A stretch of 64,000 bases of DNA, taken from contig CM075351.1 in NCBI GenBank assembly GCA_037693485.1, positions 96,118,001-96,182,000 on the forward strand, written 5' to 3'. This document shows, piece by piece, positions 11,242-24,451 of this stretch; the first letter of the stretch is position 1; each line of letters opens with the position of its first letter. Origin of the DNA: Kitagawia praeruptora. Lineage: Eukaryota; Streptophyta; Magnoliopsida; Apiales; Apiaceae. The translations under genes and the position numbers were made by a program. Under the pieces are notes generated by a model, which made no database searches, had not been told where the DNA came from, and was given only the letters and a program-made list of their open reading frames with translations.

Positions 11242-13935
11242 TGTAATAACCCTAACTTTAGCAATGCTACAGTGATCACATGAACAGTAAATTTTGAGGA
11301 TTTAGAGAAATGGTATGTAGGTACTCAATAATGGAAACAGAAAATGAATAAACAGAAACCATAGTAGTGTTGTACAATGAAAATAAGTGACTCGAAATGA
11401 CGATAGATTTCAGAAATTCCTGAATATGGATTTTGAGGATTTTGATTTCGAATAAGCTTCTATGTGATATTAAGGAGTATAGAAATGTTAAAGGGTTTAT
11501 ATCTTGAGGAAATATTTAAATTAGGTTAAACCAATGAGGGATTTAGTTAAGGAAATGCCAAGGAATTTGGATTGTTAAACAATTTAGAACCACTTGGAAA
11601 TGAGATATTAAATTTGAGGAATTGAGAATTTAGAACGAAAACTGCTGAGACAGTGAAACGAACGTTCTAGAAACCGCTGAAACTTTATAACGAGATTAAG
11701 CGAACAAATCAAGAATTGAGGATATTAATATTAAAAGTCCAAGGGAGGATATATTATGAGAGGGAAAAAGAATTGAGGATATAATCCTAGAGTAAAGAGA
11801 ATGCAAACGAGTTAGTGAGCGAGTTTGAGAATGCTTGAGAACCCGAGAGATAACCGGGAGAGCAACTTCTGAGAAAAAGAGACTATACCAAGGATATTGG
11901 ATCTAATACCTACTTGAGGATTAGAATCACCCTAACACATTAATATATGATGTGGGAAAGGATAAAATATATTTAAGAGATTTACAAGAGAAAAACCACT
12001 GAGACGATCGCAGAAATCGTTCGATGAATCAGATGACGAGAGAACTTTGTACAAAACCCAAACCAAAAGCCCAAATTCGGCCCAACCCAAGTATGGAGCT
12101 GATATTAAGTGATATTAGAGTGTAAGGGAAGGAATCCCATTGGTGCAAACATTAAAACCAAAGTGGAAGAGGAGTAAACTTGTCAAACTTGAGTACTAAG
12201 TAGCATTTTTCATGGTAAGGTGTTTAGATGATCAACAATTGGCTCTTTGTCATTGGTGGACTTCAAAGACTTTTATTATAAGACTACACAACTGATATAT
12301 ATGATAGATAAAAGGTGAAAAACGTTTGTAAAGGGAAAGAAGCAAGATAAACACAAAGCTCTCCAATCTGCCAAACAAGAACACAACTCAAAGCAAAATT
12401 CATATCTCCATTTCTATCCATGATAAATTCACCAAATTTTAAGAACAACCTCTCCACTCCATGGGCATGATTCTCTCCAAATTTCATAGCAATCCAAGTA
12501 GTATAGCCTAGTCAAATCCATGCTCAAAGTGGGAGAATCAAACCTGTCCAGTTTCTGTCCAGCGGAAAGATGGAGCTCAAACCCATAGCTAGGAAGCTTT
12601 GTTTTTGGTGATCTATAGCTCAAATCAAAGCTTATACAGAGGCCAAGATGTGGTAAAAATTTGAGAGCCAAACTCTTATTTTTCGATTTGTTATGATTTT
12701 TACAAAAGTGATGATGAATAGTAATCCTTAGAAACTAACTTTGTTTTTATGGTTTCTTTAGTTGATCCAAGCTAGTATAAGGTTGATTAAGCATATCCCA
12801 AGGTTTGATAAGGGTTGTTAAAACTTCAAGAAGGTATAAATCTCAAGACCCTTTAGTATTACTTTGAATATATGATGGATTATAGAAAGTTTAGTGATTA
12901 AGGTTATGATAAGTGATTATTCATGATGATATATGTGTTTGTAAGTGATTAAAGTTGAATATGGAAGGAGTATGTGCTTGTAACCATGGTTGGTAAGATG
13001 ACCACATGGTGTAGGTGATGGTGTATAAGGTGGATGATTGATTTGGAGGAGTTGGATTTTGGAAAGTATGAAAATATAGCCGTTATAATGTCCGATTTTC
13101 GTTAGACCAAGAATCTGCCCTGTTTTTGGACCGTGAACCCATACGGTAGGCTACTTTCCAGACCCCCAAATAACCATGATGAGATAGATCTTGGTTCATA
13201 GATCGTTTTGATATAAGGTGCGCTAAAATCTGATGAACGGTTTAGGAGAAAATTCAGTTTTAGTGAAAGACGTTCGAAAACCGAGAAACCGTAATTGTGT
13301 TAACTTTGAGGCTATAACTACCATACTTAGACATTTTTAAAAATTATAAAATTTTGGAATATGGTAGTAGGGTAGTCAAAGAAGCATTACCAGTTGACCT
13401 TATGGTAAAATTCGAAATCCTTATTTTCTGAGAATTTTTACAGTTAAGTGTGGTCGTTAGGGGAAATGGTGAAAACCCCTGAAACTTCGATTGAGTTTAT
13501 AAATGGTTAAGTTCTTGAACCTTTGGGGTAATAGTCATACGTTAAACATATATTAAAGTGTCAAGGGTAATGTTATACAAGAGTGTAGTGAGTAAGAGAT
13601 GTGGTATTCTAACGACGGTCCTTTTGTGTTTATAGAAACTCCGGAAGAGACACGAGCCATACCGTCAGGATACCGAAACCGAGGCAAGATCTTTTCTATC
13701 CCTACTTGGAAATTATTTATCTTCAAGGAAACTTGATTTCATGAAATATATATATGTGATGCTATTGTTACTATATTGTTAAGAATTTGTTTTCCTTGAT
13801 TATTGATGTTAAAAGGGAAGGTATATGAGTATGATATGTATATGAATATGGATATGAGTATGAGATGGATATGAATATACATAGAGATGATTGTGCATGA
13901 AGTGAACATGCCTTATGATTAAGGGAATATGAAGG

Positions 13936-14033
13936 AATAGTATCAGTTGTTATCTAGAGTTATATAAATAATGGTATCAGTTATTATCTAGAGTTATATG
14001 AGGAATGGTATCAGCTGTTATCTAGGGTTATAT
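13936..14033 (+). repeat. 34-bp tandem repeat, three units, in LTR 1 of A
   Basis: Three units starting at 13936, 13970 and 14004 share GTATCAG, TTATCTAG and GTTATAT cores. The same array is at 20588-20685 in the second LTR. The adjacent 13824-13890 is a (TATGA)-rich imperfect repeat. Confidence 0.8.
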
Positions 14034-14218
14034 GATTTATAATATTGTTTTAAAAATATTCTTTCTAAATGTTATGATAGATATTATTGAGTATTATTTG
14101 ATACTTCTAAAACAAATGGAATACTTTATGCATACAAAAACATATTTGGTTTCATTGAATATAGAAGAGATGTCTGAGTCATAATCAAAGTATTATGACA
14201 TATATAATTTTTAAAGGT

Positions 14219-14280
14219 GATGATAAATGGAAATGGAAATGATAAATGTGAATGGAAATGTGAATGGAAATGGAAACGGA
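14219..14280 (+). repeat. GGAAATG/GTGAATG minisatellite, polymorphic between the two LTRs
   Basis: Imperfect repeats of GGAAAT and GTGAAT units. The second LTR copy (about 20871-20920) lacks one 12-bp unit, which accounts for most of the 13-bp length difference between the LTRs. Confidence 0.75.
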
Positions 14281-15454
14281 AAGATGGAAAATGTGACATG
14301 GTATTTGATAATGGAAAAATGATTTGAAAAGGGGGATTACAACAGAAAGCGTAAGAGGCTGTGTGGTAGTGGCACAGTCCAGCATCCAATATTTATTCCG
14401 GCCCAAGAGTGCCGAGGGAGGATGTAGTGGTGAACCTTCCTCCTGGGGGATGGTGGAGAACCTACCTCCATCTACCGGTAGTAAAAGGGACGGGTACGGA
14501 GGGCGACTGATCATTGTCCTTACGTATTCGGCAACAGTGGAAATCCCCAACGTTTTCTTTAAAGGAAAGATTCGGAAAATGGTTTTCAGATTTTTATACT
14601 GAAAACAGAAAAATGATATGAAAAGATGGAATTACGGTTACAGATGAAGAGAAACTGATTTTATATTAATTTATATAATTGTTACCTAAGAAAGATATGA
14701 GAAGATGATCGTGAAAGATTGTACAGGTTTCATATTATTTTGGAAGAGTACACTGAGATGGTATTTTGATTGTTATTTTATTTAAGAAGAGGAATTGATA
14801 TTATATGATATTAGAAGAGAGACTGAGATTATAATATTATATATCTCTTTTCGTACAAAGATAATTGGAAGGTATATGTCTTGAATGAAAATAAAATTTC
14901 TTTCCATAATAACTGAAAATTGTTTTGTTTAATATATATATATATGATGATTTATTTTCCTTTGATGCTAGTTGATAGAAATTATCTTGCTGAGCTATTT
15001 TAGCTCATTCTTGCTATTTATGTATACAACAGCTATGTATGCCGATGCTCTGCACTACACCCCGCAAGAGGGTACGGGAAAGACGAACTTTTGAGAGAGT
15101 GTTGGCAACGATTCCCGAGGTAGCTATCGGACGGTTGGGTATTGATAGATTATGTACATTAAGTGTGTAAGTTGGTGTAATAACTTTTGATTGTTGAAAT
15201 GCTTCATGTCGAAGTATTATTCAACAATGTATCTAAGTATGATCCTGATTTGTAATAACTGCTTAAATCTAAACTTTTATTATGGTGAATGTTGTTCTCT
15301 GAGCATATGACTGGTGTGTGTGTGTGTATTATTGCGGGTTCAATTGCATAAGTATTAATTGTAAAAAAAAAAGACCCAAGAGATATTGATATTGAATGGA
15401 AATTGGTCCGTGATGGCCCGGATTTATGACCCCGGATTTGGGGCTGTCACAGTT

Positions 15455-15466
15455 TGGTATCAGAGC
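15455..15466 (+). other. Primer-binding site of A (initiator tRNA-Met)
   Basis: TGGTATCAGAGC three bases after LTR 1. No such site follows the second LTR, which instead abuts E3 gag sequence, so 22090 is the outer end of A. Confidence 0.92.
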
Positions 15467-17559
15467 TAAGAGTCATAATGCTCAGGAACAAGAGTGATAA
15501 TAATAAACGTATCAGTAATAATATAAAATTGTGAACTTGCATCGAGTTCAAGGGGGGTTTATCGAACGAAGCGTTTATTCTAAGTAGTGATTATAATTTT
15601 ATAGATTATTGCTAATAAAGGTTATTATGCCAAAAGTGTTAAACTTATGTAGCACACAGGATTGATATGAGAAAGGGAATATTTGATGTATCGGGAAGTG
15701 TACGTTAGACAACCTCGTGAGTATACAAGGTATATTAGAATATACAATTTAGGAGTATAGTTTGAAGGGTCCTTGATACCGGAGCATCGTCACGATAAGA
15801 CGATCAACATTACGAAAGTATATCGATCAGAAGGTTATGTTTTATTATGGATAAAGGCAGAGAGTATTGAGCCAAGTCACGACTAGGTAAATGACGATAA
15901 TTGGGAATATCATACGATAGGTTAAGGATAAATGGTGAGTGCCAAATTTAAGAAATTTCGGAGAGTACTCAGTCTAAGATATAAATAGTATTTGAGGAAA
16001 ACCTTTCATTATTTTGGATTTTCAATTGGGCAGAGTCTATTAACGGTACCTATTTTTAAATTTTCTAAAGCCCTGCTAAATTATATTATTGAGTTTCAAA
16101 TTTTCCTCTACTGGTGGGTAAATTCGGTTGTGATCTGGTACCTCTTATTCATTAAGGGTCGGTATCTTTTCAAAATTTTCTGGTACCTTTAGAATGTGTT
16201 TCAAAATTGTATTTTATCTATTTTAGTCAAAATATTTCCCAAAGATTATTTTTGGAAGATGGAATTTATCATCGTGATTAAAAATTTTCTTTATACTTCT
16301 TATTCCAACTAAGAGGAACAATCCTATATGTATACACAAGGACGATCTGTCTGTGTGATTGAAAGTCGGAGGGGACGCCCTCACTTGTGTGACATACGGG
16401 TTCTTCCATCATATTGATTTCTCAAATATTCTTTTGTCTTGAATAAAAGTTATTTAAAACTTTTAATCTTATAAATTGTTGTGGGACCCTTGCTTGTTTC
16501 TGGGTTCGTTTCAATTCAAAGTTTCTCGAATTCTATCAATTGTTTCGAATATAGAAGATTTTCTTACTGGATGGAATAATGGAAGCAAGGTTTAGGGTAT
16601 ACGTGATTATACGAGGAAACTCGAGATTCCAAGGGAAACTTCGCTAAGAGATAATTAGAACTAGAAGCGTTTCAAAATAAGAGAGGAAGGAATTTTGTGA
16701 GAAAAAAATGGGTATATTTGATGATTACTAATAGAAAAGTATATGAGGAATTTTAAGGCATAATTGAGATTTACTATTGAGAGTAAGGTGTATTTTGAGG
16801 ATAGAGACAGAATAAGGATAAACAAAGGAAGTGGGGATAATTAATGAAGGACTCGAGGTGCAATAACTATTAGTGGGGGAAGGCCAATATTGTGACTAAT
16901 ACCCTAAGTAGCAGAGAGAGATTAAAGATGTTAAGTATTCAAAGGATTAATCCAAAAGGTGTGAATGAGTAAAACTTGAGGTAAAGATTTTGATGAGAAT
17001 AATAAAGGGAAATTTCATAGGTAGAATAGATAGTATATCATGAAGGAACTAAGGTGGATCAGCAAGATGTAAAGAGCGTATAGTGAACAATAGACATCTG
17101 GGATAAGGTATCCGGAGGAAATTGCAGGTACGCTCTAATTTAACCTCTTAAGAGTAAATGTTTGGTTAGGGATCGATTAAGTCAATGAATGGTGTAAATG
17201 GACTGATGATATAGATAAGAATAATCTATCTGTGAGAAAGTAAACTATGGTGATATAAGAAAGTGAGTTATTCTCATGTCATCCAAATCAATATCTGTTA
17301 AGAGTCAGAGAACTCTATAAGAAGGAGATTAAGAGTATTGGGTAAGGTGCGAGAATATTTTTCAAGGATGAAAGGAAAGTATATGTTTGTATAAGTACGA
17401 ATAGGAAATATATATTATAAATAATATTTTCTTACAATTGTTTCAAGGAATATTATTATAACTTATTTTCTGGAAAATTTTACAGAGGTGATATATACAA
17501 ATGTTGGAGTATTAATATTTTATGTCATGATAGAGATCAAAACATAGTTAAACAATAGT

Positions 17560-17616
17560 GAGATACACTACCATTCAGGGAAGGCCAATGTGGTGGCCGA
17601 TACCCTTAAACAAAAG
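17560..17616 (+). pseudogene. Gypsy RNase H C-terminal remnant in A
   Basis: In frame this reads EIHYHSGKANVVADTLKQK, matching the HxPGKANVVADALSRK motif that ends the RNase H domain of Ty3/gypsy chromovirus pol. No further pol homology is visible on either side. An almost identical copy is at 10908-10964. Confidence 0.8.
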
Positions 17617-17893
17617 AGGAAGAAGAGATGAGATAAGATAGAATGACTGAATACAGGAGGAGATTTGCAAGAAAAAGATAGTGAAAGTACTGCTATTGAA
17701 AAGCTAAATGGCATGTTGATGAATGACAAGCAAGTTTATGTTGGTGTATTTTTGCGCAAACAAGATAGAGATATTATGAAGGAAAAAAAAAGATAGAGAA
17801 ATTGGTATAGAAGTTAGAAGGTGTGGATGAAAAAGGTATCTATGGACATTTTCAAAATGATTCCGGGACGGAATCCTTTTAAGGGGGGAAGAC

Positions 17894-20800
17894 TGTAATA
17901 ACCCTAACTTTAGCAATGCTACAGTGATCACATGAACAGTAAATTTTGAGGATTTAGAGAAATGGTATGTAGGTACTCAATAATGGAAACAGAAAATGAA
18001 TAAACAGAAACCATAGTAGTGTTGTACAATGAAAATAAGTGACTCGAAATGACGATAGATTTCAGAAATTCCTGAATATGGATTTTGAGGATTTTGATTT
18101 CGAATAAGCTTCTATGTGATATTAAGGAGTATAGAAATGTTAAAGGGTTTATATCTTGAGGAAATATTTAAATTAGGTTAAACCAATGAGGGATTTAGTT
18201 AAGGAAATGCCAAGGAATTTGGATTGTTAAACAATTTAGAACCACTTGGAAATGAGATATTAAATTTGAGGAATTGAGAATTTAGAACGAAAACTGCTGA
18301 GACAGTGAAACGAACGTTCTAGAAACCGCTGAAACTTTATAACGAGATTAAGCGAACAAATCAAGAATTGAGGATATTAATATTAAAAGTCCAAGGGAGG
18401 ATATATTATGAGAGGGAAAAAGAATTGAGGATATAATCCTAGAGTAAAGAGAATGCAAACGAGTTAGTGAGCGAGTTTGAGAATGCTTGAGAACCCGAGA
18501 GATAACCGGGAGAGCAACTTCTGAGAAAAAGAGACTATACCAAGGATATTGGATCTAATACCTACTTGAGGATTAGAATCACCCTAACACATTAATATAT
18601 GATGTGGGAAAGGATAAAATATATTTAAGAGATTTACAAGAGAAAAACCACTGAGACGATCGCAGAAATCGTTCGATGAATCAGATGACGAGAGAACTTT
18701 GTACAAAACCCAAACCAAAAGCCCAAATTCGGCCCAACCCAAGTATGGAGCTGATATTAAGTGATATTAGAGTGTAAGAGAAGGAATCCCATTGGTGCAA
18801 ACATTAAAACCAAAGTGGAAGAGGAGTAAACTTGTCAAACTTGAGTACTAAGTAGCATTTTTCATGGTAAGGTGTTTAGATGATCAACAATTGGCTCTTT
18901 GTCATTGGTGGACTTCAAAGACTTTTATTATAAGACTACAAAACTGATATATATGATAGATAAAAGGTGAAAAACGTTTGTAAAGGGAAAGAAGCAAGAT
19001 AAACACAAAGCTCTCCAATCTGCCAAACAAGAACACAACTCAAAGCAAAATTCATATCTCCATTTCTATCCATGATAAATTCACCAAATTTTAAGAACAA
19101 CCTCTCCACTCCATGGGCATGATTCTCTCCAAATTTCATAGCAATCCAAGTAGTATAGCCTAGTCAAATCCATGCTCAAAGTGGGAGAATCAAACCTGTC
19201 CAGTTTCTGTCCAGCGGAAAGATGGAGCTCAAACCCATAGCTAGGAAGCTTTGTTTTTGGGGATCTATAGCTCAAATCAAAGCTTATACAGAGGCCAAGA
19301 TGTGGTAAAAATTTGAGAGCCAAACTCTTATTTTTCGATTTGTTATGATTTTTACAAAAGTGATGATGAATAGTAATCCTTAGAAACTAACTTTGTTTTT
19401 ATGGTTTCTTTAGTTGATCCAAGCTAGTATAAGGTTGATTAAGCATATCCCAAGGCTTGATAAGGGTTGTTAAAGCTTCAAGAAGGTATAAATCTCAAGA
19501 CCCTTTAGTATTACTTTGAATATATGATGGATTATAGAAAGTTTAGTGATTAAGGTTATGATAAGTGATTATTCATGATGATATATGTGTTTGTAAGTGA
19601 TTAAAGTTGAATATGGAAGGAGTATGTGCTTGTAACCATGGTTGTTAAGATGACCACATGGTGTAGGTGATGGTGTATAAGGTGGATGATTGATTTGGAG
19701 GAGTTGGATTTTGGAAAGTATGAAAATATAGCCGTTATAATGTCCGATTTTCGTTAGACCAAGAATCTGCCCTGTTTTTGGACCCTGAACCCATACGGTA
19801 GGCTACTGTCCAGACCCCCAAATGACCATGATGAGATAGATCTTGGTTCATAGATCGTTTTGATATAAGGTGCGCTAAAATCTGATGAACGGTTTAGGAG
19901 AAAAGTCAGTTTTAGTGAAAGACGTCCGAAAACCGAGAAACCGTAATTGTGTTAACTTTGAGGCTATAACTACCATACTTAGACATTTTTAAAAATTATA
20001 AAATTTTGGAATATGGTAGTAGGGTAGTCAAAGAAGCATTACCAGTTTGCCTTATGGTAAAATTCGAAATCCATATTTTTTGAGAATTTTTACAGTTAAG
20101 TGTGGTCGTTAGGGGAAATGGTGAAAACCCCTGAAACTTCGATTGAGTTTATAAATGGTTAAGTTCTTGAACCTTTGGGGTAATAGTCATACTTTAAACA
20201 TATATTAAAGTGTCAAGGGTAATGTTATACAAGAGTGTAGTGAGTAAGAGATGTGGTATTTTAACGACGGTCCTTTTGTGTTTATAGAAACTCCGGAAGA
20301 GACACGAGCCATACCGTCAGGATACCGAAACCGAGGCAAGATCTTTTCTATCCCTACTTGGAAATTATTTATCTTCAAGGAAACTTGATTTCATGAAATA
20401 TATATATGTGATGCTATTGTTACTATATTGTTAAGAATTTGTTTTCCTTGATTATTGATGTTAAAAGGGAAGGTATATGAGTATGATATGTATATGAATA
20501 TGGATATGAGTATGAGATGGATATGAATATACATAGAGATGATTGTGCATGAAGTGAACATGCCTTATGATTAAGGGAATATGAAGGAATAGTATCAGTT
20601 ATTATCTAGAGTTATATAAATAATGGTATCAGTTATTATCTAGAGTTATATGAGGAATGGTATCAGCTGTTATCTAGGGTTATATGATTTATAATATTGT
20701 TTTAAAAATATTCTTTCTAAATGTTGTGATAGATATTATTGAGTATTATTTGATACTTCTAAAACAAATGGAATACTTTATGCATACAAAAACATATTTG

Positions 20801-22090
20801 ATTTCATTGAATATAGAAGAGATGTCTGAGTCATAATCAAAGTATTATGACATATATAATTTTTAAAGGTGATGATAAATGGAAATGGAAATGATAAATG
20901 TGAATGGAAATGGAAACGGAAAGATGGAAAATGTGACATGGTATTTGATAATGGAAAAATGATTTGAAAAGGGGGATTACAACAGAAAGCGTAAGAGGCT
21001 GTGTGGTAGTGGCACAGTCCAGCATCCAATATTTATTCCGGCCCAAGAGTGCCGAGGGAGGATGTAGTGGTGAACCTTCCTCCTGGGGGATGGTGGAGAA
21101 CCTACCTCCATCTACCGGTAGTAAAAGGGACGGGTACGGAGGGCGACTGATCATCGTCCTTACGTATTCGGCAACAGTGGAAATCCCCAACGTTTTCTTT
21201 AAAGGAAAGATTCGGAAAATGGTTTTCAGATTTTTATACTGAAAACAGAAAAATGATATGAAAAGATGGAATTACGGTTACAGATGAAGAGAAACTGATT
21301 TTATATTAATTTATATAATTGTTACCTAAGAAAGATATGAGAAGATGATCGTGAAAGATTGTACAGGTTTCATATTATTTTGGAAGAGTACACTGAGATG
21401 GTATTTTGATTGTTATTTTATTTAAGAAGAGGAATTGATATTATATGATATTAGAAGAGAGACTGAGATTATAATATTATATATTTCTTTTCGTACAAGG
21501 ATAATTGGAAGGTATATGTCTTGAATGAAAATAAAATTTCTTTCCATAATAACTGAAAATTGTTTTGTTTAATATATATATATGATGATTTATTTTCCTT
21601 TGATGCTAGTTGATAGAAATTATCTTGCTGAGCTATTTTAGCTCATTCTTGCTATTTATGTATACAACAGCTAGGTATGCCGATGCTCTGCACTACACCC
21701 CGCAAGAGGGTACAGGAAAGACGAACTTTTGAGAGAGTGTTGGCAACGATTCCCGAGGTAGCTATCGGACGGTTGGGTATTGATAGATTATGTACATTAA
21801 GTGTGTAAGTTGGTGTAATAACTTTTGATTGTTGAAATGCTTCATGTCGAAGTATTATTCAACAATGTATCTAAGTATGATCCTGGTTTGTAATAACTGC
21901 TTAAATCTAAACTTTTATTATGGTGAATGTTGTTCTCTGAGCATATGACTGGTGTGTGTGTGTGTATTATTGCGGGGTCAATTGCATAAGTATTAATTGT
22001 AAAAAAAAAAAGACCCAAGAGATATTGATATTGAATGGAAATTGGTCCGTGATGGCCCGGATTTATGACCCCGGATTTGGGGCTGTCACA
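17894..22090 (+). repeat. LTR 2 of A (4197 bp)
   Basis: Direct repeat of 11242-15451 at offset 6652, ending GGCTGTCACA at 22090. Immediately to its right, CGTATG begins E3 gag sequence, so the 5-bp target copy is predicted to be CGTAT. Small differences from LTR 1 include a missing 12-bp minisatellite unit near 20893. Confidence 0.9.
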
Positions 22091-22920
22091 CGTATGCTCC
22101 AAGGCAACCTTATCAACCTCTGGGATTTCAGTAGCAACAACCCCAGGCTCATGCGGGGCAATCTTCTAATGAAAAATCAGAGATGGATGATTTGAGGATG
22201 ATGATGAAGAACCTGCAAGCTTCTCAAAAGCTCTTGGAAAACCAGATGGGACAGATTGTGAGTGTTTTATTTAGTAGGCCACAAGGAACTCTTCCTAGTG
22301 ATACGGAGGTTAATCCAGGTAGGAGGGATGGCAAAGAACAGGTCAATGCAGTTACATTGAGATCTGGAAAAGTCACGAGTGATCCTAATCAGCAACTGAA
22401 GAAGATGAAGATGTTCGGAATCAGCAGGTTGAAAAATCTATAGTGCCAATAATTGAGAAATCTGATTTAGTGGCTGATCAGCTTGATGGTGAGAAGAGCA
22501 AGAAAGCTATTGAAAAGTCTACTCCGGAGCAATCTTCAAAGAATAATCAGGTCTATCCTCCTCCTCCTCCAAGAAAGCTTGCAGAAAAGTCAAGAGAAAC
22601 AGTTTCAAAAGTTTATTGATGTCTTCAAGAAACTGTCCATTAACATTCCTTTTGTTGAAGCATTGGAGCAGATGCCGAGATATGCAAAGTTCATGAAGGA
22701 TATTTGGTCACGGAAGAGAAGGTTGGAAGATTTTGAAACAGTGGCTTTGACGGAGGAGTGTAGTGTTGTTCTGTAGCAGAAGTTTCCACCTAAACTTAAA
22801 GATCCGGGAAGTTTCACTATTCCATGCACCATTGGAAAGTTGTCTTTTGGCAAATGCTTATGTGATTTGGGAGCTAGTATTAATCTCATGCCCTTGTCTG
22901 TTTTCAAGCAACTTGGTCTA
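22091..22920 (+). pseudogene. E3 (part 1): decayed Athila gag C-terminus and protease start
   Basis: Protein-level match to the E4 polyprotein: NLQASQKLLENQMGQI and SRPQGTLPSDTEVNPGRR (gag end), YAKFMKDIWSRK, ALTEECSVVL, then the protease motif KCLCDLGASINLMPLSVF. Broken by TAG at 22132-22134 and 22774-22776 and by at least two frameshifts (about 22390-22440 and 22560-22620). Both stops sit where E4 has Gln codons. The left edge is the insertion point of A; the right edge is the insertion point of E2 after GTCTA (22916-22920). The remainder of this gene resumes at 29269. Confidence 0.9.
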
Positions 22921-24290
22921 TGATAAGTGGATTTATATCCACTTGGAACATTCTAAATCGGTTTAAATTGATTGTCTTGGGCTCAAGTTTCTTGTAGTTT
23001 TGATGTGTTTTGTTTAGTTGTGCAGATTTACAAGGATGTTGATTATGGTGGATGTTTTTGTCATTTTTGGAGATTTAATTTATTAAAATTCGGATTTATT
23101 GGGCTGCACGCGTGAGATTCACTGTTTGGGACATATCTTGAGTTCTATAAGTCTGTTTTCAGCCCGTAAGCAGTCCACGCGAAGATAACGAGATTCTCTA
23201 TCATTCTAAGGTGGTCCAGAAGCCCAATTACGTCTGGAACGGCTCTGGAAAACAGAAGAAAAGTCAGCTACGAATTTCCCTTAAAAAACAGAATCAGTTT
23301 AGGAAACGTATCTTGCAGAAATTCTATTATAATTCTGTTTTGGTATTTTCTTGCTGGGCAAGATGTCCAGAGCCTATATAAACACATCCAACCCTTGTAA
23401 ATTAGATAATTAAGATTATCATCATTAGGAGTAGAACTATTACATATCAATTACTTAGGTTTATTTGTATATTTTCATACTTTGTTTTTATCATGGTTTC
23501 ATCAGATCCCATGATGACGAGAGGTTCAATTATGAACTAATCGTTGTCATGGGATTCTAACGGATTTATTTATGGAGCTTTAGTATCTTGATTGCTTTAA
23601 AGATCTGTGTGTGGTGTAAATCTGATATCCTCGTATGGTTATGCTTAATTGATAGATGCGTCATGAACATCTAATTTGTTAATCTCTTGTGAAGTGAAAG
23701 TGGATCTTGAGATTTAGAACTTGCCATGCTAGCATAGGTTCATAATTGTTATCAATATGATTGTGGTGTGAGATGAAAATACTTATACTGCCCTGTGTGA
23801 TCTTTATGGATAATTTGTTCTTCAACCGTTATGTTTTCAAATCTTATAGAGATGTAGGGTCTAAGCATAATTGGTGTCTATTCATCTTCTATCTCTTTTG
23901 TGGATGTATGTTTAGTTTGGTATACGTATACTGAGAAGTAGCGTGTACTTGTTTCGTGTTATCCGATCAGATATCATAACCATTGCATATAGTGATTAAA
24001 GGCGTCAGATCTAAGCAAAGTATTTAATGAAGTTAGGATTCCATGGTTTCTCTTGCAGAAGTAATTCGATTCCAATTCTCGTTAGTTAGTTAATTCTTAG
24101 TTGTTAGTTTACTTCTTAGTTAATTTAGTTTATAAAACCCATTATTGTTAATTGTCTTAGCAGTGCATAATAACCATACATTGTTGCATAGGTACAATAC
24201 TGAATTAAAAACCAGATCTCTGTGGGAACGAACTTGACTTATATCTATATTACTTGTGACCACGTGCGCTTGCGTGATTTTGTGTTAACA
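22921..24290 (+). repeat. 5' LTR of E2 (1370 bp)
   Basis: TGATAAGTGG...GTGTTAACA. A TATA-like TATATAAA lies at 23375-23382, preceded by a distinct 5' part and followed by a 3' part that is clearly related to the LTRs of E3 and E4 (for example CACGTGCGCTTGCGTGATTT near the end). A 60-codon minus-strand frame at 23268-23450 is present in both LTR copies and is considered fortuitous. Confidence 0.93.
23375..23382 (+). promoter_or_regulatory. TATA-like box in E2 LTR
   Basis: TATATAAA, in the same relative position as TATAAATA in the LTRs of E3 (32127) and E4 (53873). The 3' LTR copy is at 28353-28360. Confidence 0.55.
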
Positions 24291-24296
24291 AGTTTT

Positions 24297-24314
24297 TGGC
24301 GCCGCTGCCGGGGA
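24297..24314 (+). other. Primer-binding site of E2 (tRNA-Asp)
   Basis: TGGCGCCGCTGCCGGGGA begins six bases after the LTR. It is complementary to the 3' end of plant tRNA-Asp with one mismatch, the primer typical of Athila. Confidence 0.88.
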
Positions 24315-24451
24315 TCATCGGTGTTTTATTTTTGGTTTATGTGCTTGTCAATAGTGGTCGTTAGAGTTCACTGACTCGGATTTCTTTTTCTCATCTATTC
24401 TTGTAGTTAGTTGGTGTTTCAGGTACTTGTCAGAGAGCATTGTAGTTGAAG

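Larger units (their letters stand above)
11242..15451 (+). repeat. LTR 1 of A (4210 bp)
   Basis: Starts TGTAATAACCC directly after the polypurine tract and ends GGGGCTGTCACA before the primer site. The copy at 17894-22090 has only scattered substitutions and short indels, so the two are young relative to each other. Short ORFs inside (for example on the minus strand near 11052-11279, 12284-12671 and 14126-14550) simply recur in both copies and resemble no known protein. The LTR contains minisatellites at 13936-14033 and about 14219-14280. Confidence 0.9.
15452..17893 (+). other. Internal region of A, no intact ORF
   Basis: 2442 bp between the LTRs. No gag, protease or RT is recognisable. Two diverged scraps of the RNase H end are present, at 16877-16920 (reads GKANIVTNTLS) and 17560-17616 (HSGKANVVADTLK), about 700 bp apart, showing an old tandem duplication in the 3' part. 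The region ends in AAGGGGGGAAGA at 17881-17892. With only cis sequences left, it can only move with proteins supplied in trans. Confidence 0.82.
10381..22090 (+). mobile_element. A: tandem long-LTR gypsy/LARD-type element (internal-LTR-internal-LTR)
   Basis: Two 4.2-kb direct repeats (11242-15451; 17894-22090) each follow a polypurine tract and near-identical 3' internal sequence (10381-11241 equals 17033-17893, offset 6652). A tRNA-Met primer site follows the first LTR. The complete internal region is only 2.4 kb and has no long ORF; only scraps of gypsy RNase H remain. LTR length, primer site and the FWG-like end before the polypurine tract suggest a Tekay/Del-type chromovirus derivative, that is a LARD. 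The order internal-LTR-internal-LTR implies a multi-LTR array from recombination between LTRs. It interrupts E3's gag at 22090/22091. Confidence 0.88.

Noticed and set aside
11052..11279. 75-codon minus-strand frame repeated at 17704-17931
   Set aside because: It straddles the polypurine tract and LTR start of element A and recurs only because the DNA is duplicated; no protein signature.
12284..14550. Several 67-121-codon frames in both LTRs of A
   Set aside because: They lie in LTR and minisatellite DNA, differ in length between copies through repeat number, and show no conserved domain.
23268..23450. 60-codon frame in both E2 LTRs
   Set aside because: Minus-strand and spanning the TATA-like region; duplicated only with the LTR.
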